Shown here piece after piece: positions 1-8,101 of a stretch of 64,000 nucleotides of DNA. Where the stretch lies: the NCBI RefSeq assembly GCF_001544495.1, contig NZ_FCNZ02000018.1, positions 62,001 to 126,000 on the forward strand. The letters run 5' to 3'. The stretch's first letter is position 1. Every line of letters starts with the position of its first letter. The position numbers were made by a program, and so were the translations under genes. Origin of the DNA: Caballeronia telluris (GTDB lineage: Bacteria > Pseudomonadota > Gammaproteobacteria > Burkholderiales > Burkholderiaceae). A model generated the notes under the pieces. It saw only the letters and a program-made list of their open reading frames with translations. It did not search any database and was not told where the DNA came from.

Positions 1-841
1 CGATGAGCGGCCCGAACCATTCGTCGCGCCGCCCGACGAGACAAGCGGAAAGCGCTTTGTCCGCGCGCGCACGGGACCGTTGGTCGAGCCTCCCGACGAA
101 GCGCGGACGCAAACGCCGGCCGGCGCGCCTCTCGACGCCGGCGCGGAACGCTTCGCCGAGCGCCGCGAAGAACCCTTCGTCGACCCATCGCGGCGCGGCG
201 CGCACGAAACCGAACGCCCTGCGCCAGGTCACGCATGGCCGTCCGATCCCGAACCGCGCTTCAACGCGCCGCCTGCGGGCGCCGACGGATTCTCCGCGCG
301 CAACAACGGCGAGGCCGCGCCCTATCCCGGCATGCGCGAGACGGTCCCGCCGTGGCGCTCACCGAAGTTCTGGAGGGTGAGCGGACGCGTGGCCGCCGTC
401 GTGCTCGCCATCACGCTGGTGCTGCAACTGGCATGGTGGCAACGCGAAACTGTGATCGTCTACTTTCCGCACGCGCAGTCGATCTATGCCACGGCTTGCG
501 AGCAGATCGGCTGCATCGTGACGCCGCCCCGCGACATCGACGGATTGCAGATCGAGAACTCCGGCTTGAGGCAAGTCGACGGACCGCACAAGCTCGAACT
601 GAAGCTGTCGCTGCGCAACCGGTACGACGTCGCGCTCGCCTATCCGGCGCTCGAACTCACCTTGCTCGACGAGAAGAACAACATCGCGATTCGCCGCGTG
701 CTCTGGCCGCAGGATTACGCGCGCCCGGGTACGATATTCGCCACGGGCCTGGCCGCCCGCAGTTCGCAGCCGGTGATCGTGCGGCTCGATACCGGCGACG
801 CGGTCGCCGCGAACTATCGCGTGCAGGTTTTTTATCCGTGA
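1..841 (+). CDS. DUF3426 domain membrane protein, 5' end missing
   Basis: The reading frame is open from the first bases of the window, so the true start lies upstream. The visible part has a proline/acid-rich, probably disordered stretch, one hydrophobic segment (VAAVVLAITLVLQLAWW, bases about 390-440) and then a DUF3426 domain running to the stop. Proteins of this family normally begin with a short zinc-ribbon (MJ0042 type), which would be off the window. Single-pass topology with the DUF3426 domain outside the cytoplasm is inferred. The function is unknown. In Burkholderiaceae this gene usually sits after accB-accC-prmA and before tpx, which fits the next gene here. Confidence 0.8.
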   Translation, partial: DERPEPFVAPPDETSGKRFVRARTGPLVEPPDEARTQTPAGAPLDAGAERFAERREEPFVDPSRRGAHETERPAPGHAWPSDPEPRFNAPPAGADGFSARNNGEAAPYPGMRETVPPWRSPKFWRVSGRVAAVVLAITLVLQLAWWQRETVIVYFPHAQSIYATACEQIGCIVTPPRDIDGLQIENSGLRQVDGPHKLELKLSLRNRYDVALAYPALELTLLDEKNNIAIRRVLWPQDYARPGTIFATGLAARSSQPVIVRLDTGDAVAANYRVQVFYP

Positions 842-935
842 TGCCCAGCAGCAGGACGCCCCGCTTTTCCCTGACGCGCGCCCGCGCCGGACGCGCGCTT
901 TCCTCTGAACATCTGATGCAATCCAGGAGCGCAAC

Positions 936-1436
936 ATGAGTCAAGTTACCCTCGGCGGCAACCCGATCGACGTGGCCGGCAGCTTCCCGTCGGCAGGACA
1001 GCAGGCCCCCGATTTCACGCTCGTCGGCGCGGACCTCGGCGACGTCAAACTCGCGAACTTCGCGGGCAAGCGCAAAGTCTTGAACATCGTCCCGAGTCTC
1101 GATACGCCCACCTGCGCCACCTCCACGCGCAAGTTCAACGAAGCGGCCGGCAAGCTCGACAACACGGCCGTCGTCGTCGTCTCGGGCGACCTGCCCTTCG
1201 CGGCCAAGCGCTTTTGCGTGACCGAAGGGCTGCAGAACGTCGTCACCGCATCGACGTTCCGGGGCACGGAATTCGCACAGGCTTATGGCGTCGACGTCAC
1301 GAGCGGACCGCTCAAGGGCCTGACGGCGCGCGCGGTCGTCGTGATCGATGCGAACGACAAGGTCGTGTATTCCGAACTCGTGTCCGAAATCAAGAACGAG
1401 CCGAATTACGACGCGGCGCTCGCAGCGCTGAAGTAA
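936..1436 (+). CDS. tpx: Thiol peroxidase (atypical 2-Cys peroxiredoxin)
   Basis: A 166-residue protein that reduces hydrogen peroxide and organic hydroperoxides with electrons from thioredoxin. The peroxidatic Cys60 lies in the motif [11 protein letters not shown] and the resolving Cys94 in KRFCVTEG, matching the Cys61/Cys95 pair of E. coli Tpx. Length is the family norm. The start is supported by AGGAG at 925-929, six bases before the ATG. It stands 94 bases after the DUF3426 gene, and a strong hairpin follows. The only other peroxiredoxin in the window (near 42 kb) carries a stop codon, so this one may matter more than usual for peroxide removal (inference). Confidence 0.96.
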   Translation: MSQVTLGGNPIDVAGSFPSAGQQAPDFTLVGADLGDVKLANFAGKRKVLNIVPSLDTPTCATSTRKFNEAAGKLDNTAVVVVSGDLPFAAKRFCVTEGLQNVVTASTFRGTEFAQAYGVDVTSGPLKGLTARAVVVIDANDKVVYSELVSEIKNEPNYDAALAALK

Positions 1437-1447
1437 AAACAATGTTC

Positions 1448-1471
1448 GCGCGGACCGTTCGCGGTCCGCGC
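1448..1471 (+). terminator. GC-rich hairpin after tpx
   Basis: A perfect 10-bp stem (GCGCGGACCG) closed by a TTCG tetraloop, 12 bases after the tpx stop. There is no T-run behind it, so it may be an mRNA 3'-stabilising hairpin rather than a classic intrinsic terminator. Confidence 0.5.
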
Positions 1472-1544
1472 ATTCGTGAGGCTGCGCGTGCAGTCTGACG
1501 AATGCGTCTTTCCCTTCACCGATTCGTTTCAAAGGACGTTCGCC

Positions 1545-2483
1545 TTGGCTACGCTTATCTGCGGCTCGCTCGCCTACGACAACATCATGACCTTCCAGGG
1601 CCGCTTCGGCGACCACATCCTGCCGGACCAGGTGCACATGCTGAACATCAGCTTCCTGGTGCCGACGATGCGCCGCAACTTCGGCGGCTGCGCGGGCAAC
1701 ATCGCGTACGCGCTGAAGCTGCTCGGCGGCGACGCGAAGATCATGGCGACGCTCGGCGAAGCCGACGCGCAGCTCTACCTCGACCGGCTCGACGCGCTCG
1801 GCCTCTCGAAGGACTACGTGCGCGTGCTGCCCGATCAGCACTCGGCGCAATGCTTCATCACGACCGATCTCGCGAATAATCAGATCACCGCGTTCCACCC
1901 GGGCGCGATGATGGAATCGCACCAGAATCGCGCCGACGAGGCACGCGGGATCACGCTCGGCATCGTCGCGCCCGACGGCGCCGACGGCATGCGTCAGCAC
2001 GCCGACCAGTTCGCGAAGGCGGGCGTGCCGTTCGTCTTCGATCCGGGGCAGGGCCTGCCTATCCTCGAAGGTGTAGAGCTTCGTCACATGATTGAACTTG
2101 CCACTTACGTGGCGGTCAACGATTACGAAGCCAAGCTGTTGAGCAACAAGACCGGCTGGTCGATCGAAGACATCGCAAGCCGCGTCGAGGCGCTGGTGGT
2201 CACGCGCGGCGAATTCGGCGCGCAGATCCACCACAAAGAGGGCGTCGAGGAGATTCCGGTCGTGAAGGCACGGCAGGTGGTCGACCCGACAGGCTGCGGC
2301 GACGCGTTCCGCGGCGGTCTCCTGTACGGCATCGAAAACAAGCTTGGCTGGGAGAAGACCGGGCGTCTTGCCAGCCTGATGGGCGCGCTTAAAATCGAAC
2401 ATCAGGGGCCGCAGACTTACGCGCCGACGCGCGCCGAAATCGAAGAACGTTTCAAGCAGGCATTCGGAACCAGCCTGTCGTAA
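1545..2483 (+). CDS. PfkB-family nucleoside/carbohydrate kinase
   Basis: A 312-residue ribokinase-fold kinase that transfers phosphate from ATP to a sugar hydroxyl. The C-terminal PfkB signature DPTGCGDAFRGGLL carries the catalytic Asp and the anion-hole glycines, and the N-terminal GGCAGNIAYAL motif matches PfkB signature 1. Close relatives in Burkholderia have been studied as nucleoside kinases acting on adenosine/inosine-type substrates (family knowledge, from memory), so adenosine kinase is the likeliest activity, but sugar kinase cannot be excluded. I take the TTG at 1545 as start because homologues begin ATLICGS and AAAGGA lies at 1531-1536; an ATG further up at 1476 would add an unrelated 23-residue tail. 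Confidence 0.88.
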   Translation: MATLICGSLAYDNIMTFQGRFGDHILPDQVHMLNISFLVPTMRRNFGGCAGNIAYALKLLGGDAKIMATLGEADAQLYLDRLDALGLSKDYVRVLPDQHSAQCFITTDLANNQITAFHPGAMMESHQNRADEARGITLGIVAPDGADGMRQHADQFAKAGVPFVFDPGQGLPILEGVELRHMIELATYVAVNDYEAKLLSNKTGWSIEDIASRVEALVVTRGEFGAQIHHKEGVEEIPVVKARQVVDPTGCGDAFRGGLLYGIENKLGWEKTGRLASLMGALKIEHQGPQTYAPTRAEIEERFKQAFGTSLS

Positions 2484-2499
2484 TTTGTGGAGCAAGGGA

Positions 2500-2976
2500 A
2501 TGAAAAGCATGAGTCGTGTTGCGCTGGCCGTGGCGCTGGTCAGCTCCGTGGCAATGTCCGGCTGCGCCTATAACAGCAGTTCGCCCGATGTTTACACGGC
2601 ATCGCAGGCGCAGCGCGAAGAGACGGTCCGCATGGCGACCGTCGAGAGCGTGCGCGGGGTGAAGATCAGTTCGAACAACGGACAGCCGAGCGGCCTCGGC
2701 GCGATCGGTGGCGGCGCGCTCGGCGCGGTGGCCGGCAGCACGATCGGCGGCGGCACCGGGTCGATCCTGACGGGCATCATCGGCGGTCTGGCGGGCGCAG
2801 TCGCGGGTAACGCGGTGGAGAACAACGTCGCGGTGAAGAACGGCCTCGAGATCACCGTGCGTCTGGATAACGGCGACATGCGTGCCATCACGCAGACCTC
2901 GTCCGGCGAAGTCTTCCAGGCGGGCGAACGGGTTCGCCTGTTGTCGAGCGGCGGCGTGACGCGCGTCACGCACTGA
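2500..2976 (+). CDS. Glycine-zipper lipoprotein (SlyB / 17 kDa antigen-like)
   Basis: A 158-residue envelope protein. It has a lipoprotein signal (VALAVALVSSVAMSG before Cys) and, around residues 65-105, a glycine-zipper two-helix segment rich in GxxxG (GAIGGGALGAVAG, GGLAGAVAGNAV). A small C-terminal beta-rich domain follows. SlyB-like proteins sit in the outer membrane and help envelope integrity; the precise role is not known. The start ATG at 2500 has GGAG at 2489-2492; a second ATG at 2509 is also possible. It lies 16 bases after the kinase gene and is probably co-transcribed with it. Confidence 0.9.
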   Translation: MKSMSRVALAVALVSSVAMSGCAYNSSSPDVYTASQAQREETVRMATVESVRGVKISSNNGQPSGLGAIGGGALGAVAGSTIGGGTGSILTGIIGGLAGAVAGNAVENNVAVKNGLEITVRLDNGDMRAITQTSSGEVFQAGERVRLLSSGGVTRVTH

Positions 2977-3041
2977 GCAGGCCAGGAACGAAGGCATCGG
3001 CCGTCAGGCTTGATCGCCGACGGCCTGGAACACGCTTACGA

Positions 3042-3073
3042 GCGCATGTGCCGAAGGGCACGTGCGCTTTTTT
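3042..3073 (+). terminator. Intrinsic terminator after the glycine-zipper gene
   Basis: An 11-bp stem (GCGCATGTGCC with its complement, one G-T pair), loop GAAG, then six T. It ends the kinase/lipoprotein transcript. Confidence 0.85.
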
Positions 3074-3119
3074 GCGTCCGTCCGATGCGAACGAGCCTGC
3101 GGGAATCGTTCAAGCCGAT

Positions 3120-3156
3120 AAAAAACCCGCCGTCGGATTGCTCCGGCGACGGGTTT
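3120..3156 (-). terminator. Intrinsic terminator of the histone-like gene
   Basis: A 13-bp stem with one mismatch (arms 3124-3136 and 3143-3155) and loop ATTGCT. Read on the minus strand it is followed by a run of T. Two smaller hairpins (3160-3177 and 3184-3200) lie between it and the gene's stop codon. Confidence 0.8.
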
Positions 3157-3224
3157 TGACCGGGTAGCCCTACCCGGCCGAGAGACACATCGAGTGTGTC
3201 GCGATGCTGCGTGCTGCCCGGTAC

Positions 3225-4025
3225 TTACGGACGGCTGCCCGTCGGGAACGGCCATGCCGCAGCCGGGTTCAACGCCGTCTTGACCGCCGAAGCCGGAGCC
3301 GGAGCTGCCGGAGTCGTGGCGGTGGTTGCCGGAGCTGCAGGGGCGCTCTTCTTTGCGGCGGCGGCCTTCTTGACCGGAGCCTTCTTCGCAACCGGTGCGG
3401 CCGTTTTCGCTGCTGCCTCGGGAGCACTTTTGGTGGCGGCAGGGGCTGCCGCCTTCTTTGCAGCAGGAGCCTTCTTTGCAGCAGGAGCCTTCTTTGCAGC
3501 AGGAGCCTTCTTGGCAGCAGGCGCCTTCTTCGCGGCAGGAGCCTTCTTGGCAGCAGGCGCCTTCTTCGCGGCAGGCGCCTTCTTGGCAGCGGGCGCCTTC
3601 TTCGCCGCAGCCTTTTTCGCGGGGGCCTTTTTCGCGGCAGCCTTTTTCGCAGGCGCCTTCTTCGCCGCGGCCTTCTTCGCCGGCGCTTTCTTGGCTGCTG
3701 CCTTCTTCGCCGGCGCCTTCTTCGCCGCTACCTTCTTCGCCGCTACCTTCTTCGCCGCGACTTTCTTGGCTGCTACCTTCTTCGCCGGCGCTTTCTTGGC
3801 GGCTACTTTCTTCGCTGCGACCTTCTTGGCCGCGACCTTCTTGGCGGCAACCTTCTTCACCGCGACTTTCTTCGCCGCGACCTTCTTGGCCGGCGCTGCC
3901 TTCTTGGCGGCGACCTTCTTCACGGCGACCTTCTTCGCGGCGGTCGCCTTCTTGGCGGCCGTCTTCTTCACGGCCGGCTTTGCTGCAGCCTTCTTGGCGG
4001 CGGGTTTTTTCTTGGCAAGTGCCAT
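3225..4025 (-). CDS. Histone H1-like lysine/alanine-rich DNA-binding protein
   Basis: A 266-residue protein built almost only of Lys, Ala, Pro and Val in repeats such as [16 protein letters not shown] and KKAPAA. This resembles the tail of eukaryotic histone H1 and the bacterial HctB/AlgP class. Such proteins are highly basic, disordered, and bind DNA non-specifically as nucleoid-associated factors (family knowledge). The last 70 residues change to an Ala/Thr/Pro-rich tail. Two ATGs are adjacent (4028 and 4025). I prefer the second because the AAGGAG at 4032-4037 is six bases from it but only three from the first. The minus-strand terminator at 3120-3156 follows. Confidence 0.88.
   Translation of the reverse strand: MALAKKKPAAKKAAAKPAVKKTAAKKATAAKKVAVKKVAAKKAAPAKKVAAKKVAVKKVAAKKVAAKKVAAKKVAAKKAPAKKVAAKKVAAKKVAAKKVAAKKAPAKKAAAKKAPAKKAAAKKAPAKKAAAKKAPAKKAAAKKAPAAKKAPAAKKAPAAKKAPAAKKAPAAKKAPAAKKAPAAKKAPAAKKAAAPAATKSAPEAAAKTAAPVAKKAPVKKAAAAKKSAPAAPATTATTPAAPAPASAVKTALNPAAAWPFPTGSRP
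3454..3597. repeat. Tandem array, eight 18-bp units, inside the histone-like gene
   Basis: Eight back-to-back 18-base copies of TTCTTxGCxGCxGGxGCC, each coding one six-residue KKAPAA unit. The first three copies are identical (TTCTTTGCAGCAGGAGCC); later ones differ only at silent positions. Imperfect 15-bp and longer units continue to about 3930. Confidence 0.9.
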
Positions 4026-4473
4026 CATTTTCTCCTTCAGGTTTCAGATGAGAGTCAGTTCAAACAACACCCTTCGTCAAAACCCGCTTCCCGCGAGCGC
4101 GTCTCACGGCGCACGCTGCGAAGCGGATTATTCATCGGCGTACGCTGATCCCACCTGCTTACGCTAATGAATACGGCAAGGCGCGCCGTGCCCCGCGGCA
4201 CCGCGCGCCAAATTGAGTCGACACCGAACTCCGGTGCCGGCAATCGCTTGATCGAACCGGCGGCGAGGCCGCCGGCATTCTCCGGGGGGAAGTTTGCCCG
4301 TCCCATTGAAGGGACCGCAAAACGCCTGTCTTCTAGTCGGGCCATTGGCCCTCGAGGCGCACTTTGCATCAGGCGACCGTTCTCCTAAAACCTTGACTGC
4401 AGATGCTTCGCGTTGGTCGCGGCGGCACCTGCATCCCATCGATTTCCGTCTGCAACACGTCCTGGGCTTGTTG
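4026..4473. other. Non-coding stretch between histone-like gene and nrdB
   Basis: It holds the ribosome-binding site and presumed promoter of the histone-like gene (a TTGACG lies at about 4078, without a clear partner) and the 3' side of nrdB. A hairpin with 13-bp arms and one mismatch (4180-4192 / 4197-4209, loop CCGC) is the only clear structure. Short open frames here show no recognisable protein. Confidence 0.6.
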
Positions 4474-5733
4474 TTATTCCCAGGTCAGCGCGCCGCCCGT
4501 TTGATAGTCAATCACGCGTGTCTCGAAGAAGTTGCGTTCCTTCTTCAAGTCGATCATCTCGCTCATCCACGGGAACGGGTTTTCCTCGTTCGGATAGAGC
4601 GGGTCGAGACCAATCTGCTGACAACGTCGATTGCAGATGAAGCGCAGGTAGCTCTTGAACATCGACGCATTCAGGCCGAGCACCCCGCGCGGCATGGTGT
4701 CTTCAGCGTAGCGATATTCGAGTTCGACCGCCTGCTTGAAAATTTCGCGAATCTCCGCGCGGAACGCCGGCGTCCACAGTTGCGGCTCTTCCAGCTTGAT
4801 CTGGTTGATGAGGTCGATACCGAAGTTGCAGTGCATCGACTCGTCGCGCAGGATGTACTGGTACTGCTCCGCCGCGCCCGTCATCTTGTTCTGACGACCC
4901 AGCGCCAGAATTTGCGTGAAGCCGACGTAGAAGAAGAGCCCTTCCATCACGCAGGCGAACACGATGAGCGACTTCAGCAATTTCTGGTCCGCTTCGAGCG
5001 TGCCAGTGGTGAAGGCGGGATCGGTGAGCGTCTGGATGAACGGAATCAGGAACTCGTCCTTCGCGCGGATCGAGTCGACTTCGTGATACGCGTTGAAGAT
5101 TTCGCTCTCGTCGAGACCGAGCGACTCGACGATGTACTGGTAAGCGTGCGTGTGGATCGCCTCTTCGAACGCCTGGCGCAGCAGGAACTGGCGGCACTCC
5201 GGCGCGGTGATGTGGCGGTACGTGCCGAGCACGATGTTGTTCGCGGCAAGCGAATCGGCCGTCACGAAGAAGCCGAGGTTGCGCTTGATGATGCGACGCT
5301 CGTCGTCGGACAGGCCGTCGGGGTCCTTCCACAGGGCGATGTCGCGCGACATGTTCACTTCCTGCGGCATCCAGTGGTTGGCACAACCCGCCAGATATTT
5401 TTCCCACGCCCACTTGTACTTGAACGGCACGAGCTGATTGACATCGGTCTTGCCGTTGATGATGCGCTTGTCCGCGACGTTGACGCGCGCTTCGCTGACT
5501 GCGGCGATGGCGCCTGCGGTTGCCGCTGCGGGAGCGACGAAGTCGTCGGAGAAGATGTTGGTCGCCGAGTCGGCGTGGCGTGCTGCCTGATGTGCTGCTT
5601 GAGGAGCAACTTGATGACCGGCGCTCGATGCTTGCTGCATGCCGGCAGCCGTACCCGCGGCGTTGCGCAACGTGTTCTGTTGCGAAGCGCTCGACGGAGC
5701 TACGGCAGTGGTCTCGTCATCCCAGTTGAGCAT
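4474..5733 (-). CDS. nrdB: Ribonucleotide reductase class Ia, small subunit
   Basis: The 419-residue radical-generating subunit, partner of NrdA in making deoxyribonucleotides. Diiron ligands and the radical tyrosine are all visible: Asp160 (FFVTADS), Glu191 and His194 with Tyr198 (EAIHTHAY), Glu264 (CVMEGLFF), Glu298 and His301 (RDESMH). The C-terminal tail that docks in NrdA is present. The first roughly 85 residues are an Ala/Gln/Ser-rich extension not found in the E. coli protein. Its ATG is preceded by GGTGAG. It has its own upstream region with two NrdR-like boxes, and is 2.5 kb from nrdA. Confidence 0.97.
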   Translation of the reverse strand: MLNWDDETTAVAPSSASQQNTLRNAAGTAAGMQQASSAGHQVAPQAAHQAARHADSATNIFSDDFVAPAAATAGAIAAVSEARVNVADKRIINGKTDVNQLVPFKYKWAWEKYLAGCANHWMPQEVNMSRDIALWKDPDGLSDDERRIIKRNLGFFVTADSLAANNIVLGTYRHITAPECRQFLLRQAFEEAIHTHAYQYIVESLGLDESEIFNAYHEVDSIRAKDEFLIPFIQTLTDPAFTTGTLEADQKLLKSLIVFACVMEGLFFYVGFTQILALGRQNKMTGAAEQYQYILRDESMHCNFGIDLINQIKLEEPQLWTPAFRAEIREIFKQAVELEYRYAEDTMPRGVLGLNASMFKSYLRFICNRRCQQIGLDPLYPNEENPFPWMSEMIDLKKERNFFETRVIDYQTGGALTWE

Positions 5734-5769
5734 AGATTCTCACCATCAATTTAGATCGGTTTGTACCAT

Positions 5770-5804
5770 CTTTTCATGAGCGATAAAAGAGCTTGCTCAT
5801 GAAA
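5770..5804. repeat. 11-bp perfect inverted repeat in the nrdB leader
   Basis: Arms TTTTCATGAGC (5770-5780) and GCTCATGAAAA (5794-5804), with a 13-base spacer, 36 bases upstream of the nrdB ATG. It could be an operator or an RNA hairpin just ahead of the ribosome-binding site. Confidence 0.75.
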
Positions 5805-6174
5805 ATTCCTGTTTTGTGTTCGCGTTGCTACCTGCATACAACACTTTGCTCAACGCATCGTGTGTGAAGCCTCTCGCGACGTGCGTTGCTGTTCGATCGA
5901 CATGCTCATCATCGAGCGTTGCTTCGTGCTTGATGCTTCGACTTGCGCGCTTGCGTGACTGCGTTTGAAGTGAGCGTCGAAGCGAATGCGAAGTGAGCCT
6001 CGACGATGCCAGTGACCCGCGCTTTCGCATCGCCTGCTCTGCCCTTCTCGAGGAGCGACGCTTCATCGAAATCGCACGGCTCGATGCTGCTTCGAGCGGC
6101 CGCCCTATGCGGCCAGAACGCTTCGATGAACCGACAACGCGTTGCCGAAGTGTAGCATCCGAGGTCTCAAAATT

Positions 6175-6190
6175 CCACTAAATGTTGGGC
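6175..6190. promoter_or_regulatory. NrdR-like box, nrdB proximal
   Basis: CCACTAAATGTTGGGC matches the NrdR consensus acaCwAtATaTwGtgt at 11 of 16 positions. It begins exactly 31 bp from the distal box, the spacing typical of NrdR box pairs, and overlaps a possible -10 element (TTTAGT on the minus strand, 6177-6182). Confidence 0.6.
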
Positions 6191-6204
6191 TTCGAACACT
6201 TCAA
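6177..6204 (-). promoter_or_regulatory. Candidate nrdB promoter
   Basis: Minus-strand TTGAAG (6199-6204), a 16-base spacer and TTTAGT (6177-6182). Both hexamers match the sigma70 consensus at four of six positions. It is weak on its own, but it lies between the two NrdR-like boxes. Confidence 0.35.
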
Positions 6205-6205
6205 A

Positions 6206-6221
6206 CCACAAGCTATTGTGG
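6206..6221. promoter_or_regulatory. NrdR-like box, nrdB distal
   Basis: CCACAAGCTATTGTGG is a perfect 6-bp palindrome around GCTA and matches the NrdR consensus at 12 of 16 positions. It lies just past the end of the DUF3820 gene. Confidence 0.65.
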
Positions 6222-6277
6222 AACGCAAGACGCCGCCGGATCTCGCCTCGGGTGCGCTTGTCAAGGCCTTGCATACG

Positions 6278-6490
6278 TCAGCGTTGCCTCAACGGGTCGA
6301 GCAGCGAGCGCAGATTGTTGTGATCGATCTCGTGCATGAGCGCGAGCAGCCGGCCGAGCTGACCTTGCGGAAAACCCTCACGCGCGAACCACGCGAGGTA
6401 GTGAGCGGGCAGGTCCGCGAGCAACCTTCCCTTGAACTTTCCATAGGGCATCGTCTGCGTGACGAGCCGCTGCAAATCTTCCGGGTCCAT
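6278..6490 (-). CDS. DUF3820 family protein
   Basis: A 70-residue small cytoplasmic protein of the DUF3820 family, recognised from PYGKFKGRLLADLPAHYLAWF and the basic C-terminal end. Family members have no settled function; one Pseudomonas structure was labelled a putative quorum-sensing-regulated virulence factor (family knowledge). AAGGA just before the ATG supports the start. It points the same way as nrdB, but nrdB's putative promoter lies between them. Confidence 0.85.
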   Translation of the reverse strand: MDPEDLQRLVTQTMPYGKFKGRLLADLPAHYLAWFAREGFPQGQLGRLLALMHEIDHNNLRSLLDPLRQR

Positions 6491-6632
6491 GTCCTTCCAT
6501 CCTGTCAGTCGATGCCGATCGAGAAGCGCACCATATCATCGCGCGCCATCGACGGCCCGATGCCTCGGCAGCGGCCTCTCTTCGATGCCATAATCGCCGC
6601 TGCCCCGCGAAGAGACGTTCGATCGATTCTCC

Positions 6633-8030
6633 ATGCCGCTCGCCATCAAAGCCTTCGTTGCCCCTCTCATCGTCGCGTGCGCGATGTTCATGGAAAGCGT
6701 GGATGCGAACGTCATCGTGACGGCCATTCCCGAGATGGCACGCGCGTTCGGCCGCGATCCCGTCACGCTGAAGATCGCCGTTACCAGTTACGTGCTCGGC
6801 CTCGGCGTCTTCATCCCGATCTGCGGCTGGGTCGCCGACCGCTTCGGCGCGCGCACCGTCTTTCGTACCGCCATCGGCATCTTCGTGGTCGGCTCGCTCT
6901 TGTGCGCAGCCTCCGACTCCCTCGCCACCTTCACCGTCGCGCGCTTCGTGCAGGGCGTCGGCGGCGCGATGATGGTGCCGGTCGGGCGCATCATCATCTT
7001 CCGCTCGGTGCGCCGCTCGGAGTTCATCCGCGCGATGAACTACCTGAGCGTCCCGGCGATGCTCGGGCCCGCCGTCGGGCCCCTGCTCGGCGGCTTTATC
7101 ACCACCTACCTGCACTGGCGCCTGATCTTCTTCATCAACATCCCGATCGGCATCGCGGGCATCTATCTGACGAACCGCTATATCGCCAACTCGCGCGAGG
7201 AGCATCCCGGACGGCTCGACTGGTTCGGCTTCTTCCTCTCGGCAAGCGGCGGCACGCTGCTCCTGCTCGGACTGTCGCTCGTCGGCGGCGAGCTGGTGCC
7301 GAATAGCGTCGCGGGCGCGATGTGCGCAGTGGGCGCGCTGATGGTCGCGCTCTACCTGCTGCACGCGCGACGCGCCGAGCGACCGCTCCTCGACCTGCGC
7401 TTCTTCCGCGTGCCGACCTTCCAGGCGAGCGTGCTCGGCGGTTCGCTCTTCCGGATCGGGCTCGGCGCGGTGCCGTTCCTGTTGCCGCTCGCGTTGCAGG
7501 AAGGGCTGCACATGACCGCGTTCAAGTCGGGGTCGATTACGTGCGCGTCGGCGTTCGGCGGCATGTTCATGCGCTCGCTCGCGGCGCGCGTGCTGCATCG
7601 CTTCGGTTTCCGCCACACGCTGATGGTGAACGCGGCGCTCTCGGGCATCGCGATCGCGGCGTGCGGCCTCTTCTTCCCGGGCACGCCGACGTGGGTCATC
7701 TGGGCCGTCGTACTGCTTGGCGGCTTCTTCCCGGCGTTGCAATTCACGAGCCTGAACTCGCTCGCGTATGCAGAGATCGAAACGCGCGACGTCGGCCGCG
7801 CGACGAGTCTCGCGAGTTTCATCCAGCAAGTTTCGCTCGGACTCGGCGTGACGATCGCCGGCATCACGCTCGACATCTCGCAGAGCGTGCAGGGTCACGC
7901 GACGATCGTCTGGCCGGATTTCTGGCCGGCGTTCTTCGTGGTCGGCGCGTTTTCGTTCCTGTCGATTCCGGTGACGGCGCGGCTCTCGCGCGAGGCGGGG
8001 TCGGAGATTTCGCGCGGAACGCGCGGCTGA
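6633..8030 (+). CDS. MFS drug-export-type transporter (DHA2, 14-helix)
   Basis: A 465-residue inner-membrane protein of the major facilitator superfamily. The hydrophobic pattern fits 14 helices. Motif A (GWVADRFGART) is in the first cytoplasmic loop and motif C-like GPAVGPLLGGF in helix 5, the mark of drug/H+ antiporters of the EmrB/QacA (DHA2) type. The substrate cannot be told from sequence. It points against both nrdA and nrdB and so separates the two reductase genes; no transposase or flanking repeat shows a recent insertion. Confidence 0.9.
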   Translation: MPLAIKAFVAPLIVACAMFMESVDANVIVTAIPEMARAFGRDPVTLKIAVTSYVLGLGVFIPICGWVADRFGARTVFRTAIGIFVVGSLLCAASDSLATFTVARFVQGVGGAMMVPVGRIIIFRSVRRSEFIRAMNYLSVPAMLGPAVGPLLGGFITTYLHWRLIFFINIPIGIAGIYLTNRYIANSREEHPGRLDWFGFFLSASGGTLLLLGLSLVGGELVPNSVAGAMCAVGALMVALYLLHARRAERPLLDLRFFRVPTFQASVLGGSLFRIGLGAVPFLLPLALQEGLHMTAFKSGSITCASAFGGMFMRSLAARVLHRFGFRHTLMVNAALSGIAIAACGLFFPGTPTWVIWAVVLLGGFFPALQFTSLNSLAYAEIETRDVGRATSLASFIQQVSLGLGVTIAGITLDISQSVQGHATIVWPDFWPAFFVVGAFSFLSIPVTARLSREAGSEISRGTRG

Positions 8031-8101
8031 GCCGCTTCGTCTCGTTCGCCTGAGATCGCCTTCCAGCGTTGCTCGCGGCCCTTCGCGCCGCACCAAACGA
8101 A

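Larger units (their letters stand above)
5734..6277. other. Long nrdB upstream region / probable 5' leader
   Basis: About 540 bases without a supported gene. It contains the NrdR-like boxes (6175-6221), a possible promoter, an 11-bp inverted repeat close to the start codon (5770-5804), and a small GGCCGC hairpin (6098-6114). Words such as TCGATGCTGCTTCGAGCG and GTTGCTTCGTGCTTGATGC recur, suggesting local structure. If transcription starts near 6170, the leader is about 440 nt. Confidence 0.6.

Noticed and set aside
657-2510. A 617-codon frame on the minus strand across tpx and the kinase gene
   Set aside because: Shadow of two real plus-strand genes; no ribosome-binding site and composition typical of antisense frames.
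3454-3930. CRISPR-like array
   Set aside because: The repeats are contiguous, 18 bp, in frame and code a Lys/Ala-rich protein; there are no spacers and no cas genes.
6182-7306. Plus-strand frame of 374 residues before the MFS gene
   Set aside because: It covers the DUF3820 gene antisense and the MFS gene in another frame; no family match.
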